Assembly (NCBI GenBank): GCA_964017065.1 | Contig: OZ024791.1 | Location: 8,969,322 to 9,033,321 of the forward strand | Reading direction: 5' to 3' | From: Haliclona indistincta | Lineage: Eukaryota; Porifera; Demospongiae; Haplosclerida; Chalinidae | DNA: 64,000 bases | Shown here: positions 61,401 to 64,000 of the stretch, piece after piece | Numbering within the stretch: the stretch's first letter is position 1 | Layout of the letters: each line of letters starts with the position of its first letter | Made by a program: the position numbers and the translations under genes | Notes under the pieces: model-generated | Seen by the model: only the letters and a program-made list of their open reading frames with translations | Database searches by the model: none | What the model was told of the DNA's origin: nothing

Positions 61401-64000
61401 AGTAGATTATACACAGTAGAGTGGAACAAATCTGCTTTTGGAAGTGTAGAGTCACTCTACAAAATTCTACGCCAGTGTGAATACTGCATTGCAAATTGCT
61501 TTGGAATGGACATCAATTAGAAAAACTGTTGCTTTCTATGTACAACAGTGGGCCACTCTACATCTTAGCAAAGTTGTTTAGACAGTAGATTATACACAGT
61601 AGAGTGGAACAAATCTGCTTTTGGAAGTGTAGAGTCACTCTACAAAATTCTACGCCAGTGTGAATACTGCATTGCAAATTGCTTTGGAATGGACATCAAT
61701 TAGAAAAACTGTTGCTTTCCATGTACAACAGTGGGCCACTCTACATCTTAGCAAAGTTGTTTAGACAGTAGATTATGCATAGTAGAGTGGAACAAATCTG
61801 CTTTTGGAAGTGTAGAGTCACTCTACAAAATTCTACGCCAGTGTGAATACTGCATTGCAAATTGCTTTGGAATGGATATCAATTAGAAAAACTGTTGCTT
61901 TCCATGTACAACAGTGGGCCACTCTACATCTTAGCAAAGTTGTTTAGACAGTAGATTATGCATAGTAGAGTGGAACAAATCTGCTTTTGGAAGTGTAGAG
62001 TCACTCTACAAAATTCTACGCCAGTGTGAATACTGCATTGCAAATTGCTTTGGAATGGACATCAATTAGAAAAACTGTTGCTTTCCATGTACAGCAGTGG
62101 GCCACTCTACATCTTAGCAAAGTTGTTTAGACAGTAGATTATGCATAGTAGAGTGGAACAAATCTGCTTTTGGAAGTGTAGAGTCGTTCTACAAATTTCT
62201 ACGCCAGTGTGAGTACTGCATTGCAAATTGCTTTGGAATGGACATGAATTAGAAAAACTGTTGCTTTCCATGTACAACAGTGGGCCAATCTACATCTTAG
62301 CAAAGTTGTTTAGACAGTAGATTATGCATAGTAGAGTGGAACAAATCTGCTTTTGGAAGTGTAGAGTCACTCTACAAAATTCTACGCCAGTGTGAATACT
62401 GCATTGCAAATTGCTTTGGAATGGATATCAATTAGAAAAACTGTTGCTTTCCATGTACAACTGTGGGCCACTCTACATCTTAGCAAAGTTCTTTAGACAG
62501 TAGATTATGCATAGTAGAGTGGAACAAATCTGCTTTTGGAAGTGTAGAGTCACTCTACAATATTCTACGCCAGTGTGAATACTGCATTGCAAATTGCTTT
62601 GGAATGGATATCAATTAGAAAAACTGTTGCTTTCCATGTACAACAGTGGGCCACTCTACATCTTAGCAAAGTTGTTTAGACAGTAGATTATGCATAGTAG
62701 AGTGGAACAAATCTGCTTTTGGAAGTGTAGAGTCACTCTACAAAATTCTACGCCAGTGTGAATACTGCATTGCAAATTGCTTTGGAATGGATATCAATTA
62801 GAAAAACTGTTGCTTTCCATGTACAACAGTGGGCCACTCTACATCTTAGCAAAGTTGTTTAGACAGTAGATTATGCATAGTAGAGTGGAACAAATCTGCT
62901 TTTGGAAGTGTTGAGTCACTCTACAAAATTCTACGCCAGTGTGAATACTGCATTGCGAATTGCTTTGGAATGACATCAATTAGAAAAACTGTTGCTTTCC
63001 ATGTACAACATTGGGCCACTCTACATCTTAGCAAAGTTGTTTAGACAGTAGATTATGCATAGTAGAGTGGAACAAATCTGCTTTTGGAAGTGTAGAGTCA
63101 CTCTACAAAATTCGACGCCAGTGTGAATACTGCATTGCAAATTGCTTTGGAATGGATATCAATTAGAAAAACTGTTGCTTTCCATGTACAACAGTGGGCC
63201 ACTCTACATCTTAGCAAAGTTGTTTAGACAGTAGATTATGCATAGTAGAGTGGAACAAATCAGCTTTTGGAAGTGTAGAGTCACTCTACAAAATTCTACG
63301 CCAGTGTGAATACTGCATTGCAAATTGCTTTGGAATGGATATCAATTAGAAAAACTGTAGCTTTCCACGTACAACCGTGGGCCGCTCTACATCTTAGCAA
63401 AGTTGTTTAGACAGTAGATTATGCATAGTAGAGTGGAACAAATCTGCTTTTGGAAGTGTAGAGTCACTCTACAAAATTCTACGCCAGTGTGAATACTGCA
63501 TTGCAAATTGCTTTGGAATGGATATCAATTAGAAAAACTGTTGCTTTCCATGTACAACAGTTGGCCACTCTACATCTTAGCAAAGTTGTTTAGACAGTAG
63601 ATTATGCATAGTAGAGTGGAACAAATCTGCTTTTGGAAGTGTAAAGTCGCTCTACAAAATTCTACGCCAGTGTCAATACTGCATTGCAAATTGCTTTGGA
63701 ATGGATATCAATTAGTAAAACTGTTGCTTTCCATGTACAACAGTGGGCCACTCTACATCTTAGCAAAGTTGTTTAGACAGTAGATTATGCATAGTAGAGT
63801 GGAACAAATCTGCTTTTGGAAGTGTAGAGTCACTCTACAAAATTCTACGCCAGTGTGAATACTGCATTGCAAATTGCTTTGGAATGGATATCAATTAGAA
63901 AAACTGTTGCTTTCCATGTACAACAGTGGGCCACTCTACATCTTAGCAAAGTTGTTTAGACAGTAGATTATGCATAGTAGAGTGGAACAAATCTGCTTTT
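58492..64000. repeat. ~182-base satellite, right array (about 30 monomers, continues beyond window)
   Basis: Same monomer and orientation as the left array, running to the window end. Monomers are more uniform towards the right. Variants include GATTATACACAG in two adjacent monomers (61400-61600), CATGGGCC with 13 bases missing (59905), and GTCGTTCTAC (61086 and 62184). No gene is seen. Confidence 0.97.

Noticed and set aside
47590..64000. CRISPR-like regular spacing
   Set aside because: The whole 182-base unit is repeated, with no unique spacers and no cas genes; this is eukaryotic satellite DNA.

Overview
The window looks like nuclear DNA of an early-branching animal, most probably a sponge. 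The genes are animal orthologues (slingshot phosphatase, citron kinase, ANKFY1, SGF29, elongin B, EMC6, the ciliary subunit DRC10). Introns are mostly 35-100 bases with GT...AG ends, spacers are tens of bases, and the gene set mixes animal innate-immunity folds (OAS, caspase/paracaspase, SEFIR, Death). The phylum is an inference; 'animal nucleus' is well supported.

Bases 1-41,450 are gene-dense. In order: BOLA2 (-), TYW1 (+), CASTOR-like arginine sensor (+), DRC10/IQCD (-), PHETA/sesquipedalian (+), ANKFY1/rabankyrin-5 (-), phospholipase B-like (+), SGF29 (-), EMC6 (+), GLTP-domain protein (-), two tandem signal-peptide JmjC genes (+,+), a caspase-SEFIR-Death protein (-), a small membrane protein (+), a citron-like kinase (-), elongin B (+) and slingshot (-). 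Strands almost strictly alternate, so most genes are head-to-head over 45-120 base promoters and tail-to-tail over 9-170 bases. A 2'-5'-oligoadenylate synthetase-like gene lies antisense inside one TYW1 intron and itself hosts a transposon in an intron. Many introns are filled by minisatellites. In the phospholipase B-like gene the repeat unit contains the splice acceptor and the start of the exon.

Bases 41,450-44,580 are transitional: an inverted orphan satellite monomer, a 108-base tandem repeat with exon-like content, and small unassigned ORFs. Bases 44,580-47,590 are a 26-base tandem array interrupted by a hAT-type MITE with a perfect 8-base target duplication and by a Helitron-like element with no duplication.

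Bases 47,590-64,000 are a roughly 182-base satellite, about 50 monomers. It is interrupted at 51,385-58,491 by a large copy of the same transposon that sits in the OAS intron. Inside that copy a CTTC microsatellite has grown to about 1.3 kb, and a Ty3/gypsy LTR retrotransposon has inserted into the microsatellite on the minus strand.

The genes do not form one pathway. Recurrent themes are membrane traffic and phosphoinositides (PHETA, ANKFY1, GLTP, EMC6), Rho/actin control (citron, slingshot) and immunity or cell death (OAS-like, caspase-SEFIR-Death). The best candidates for new biology are the caspase-SEFIR-Death protein, the splice-site-bearing minisatellites and the Helitron-like elements.
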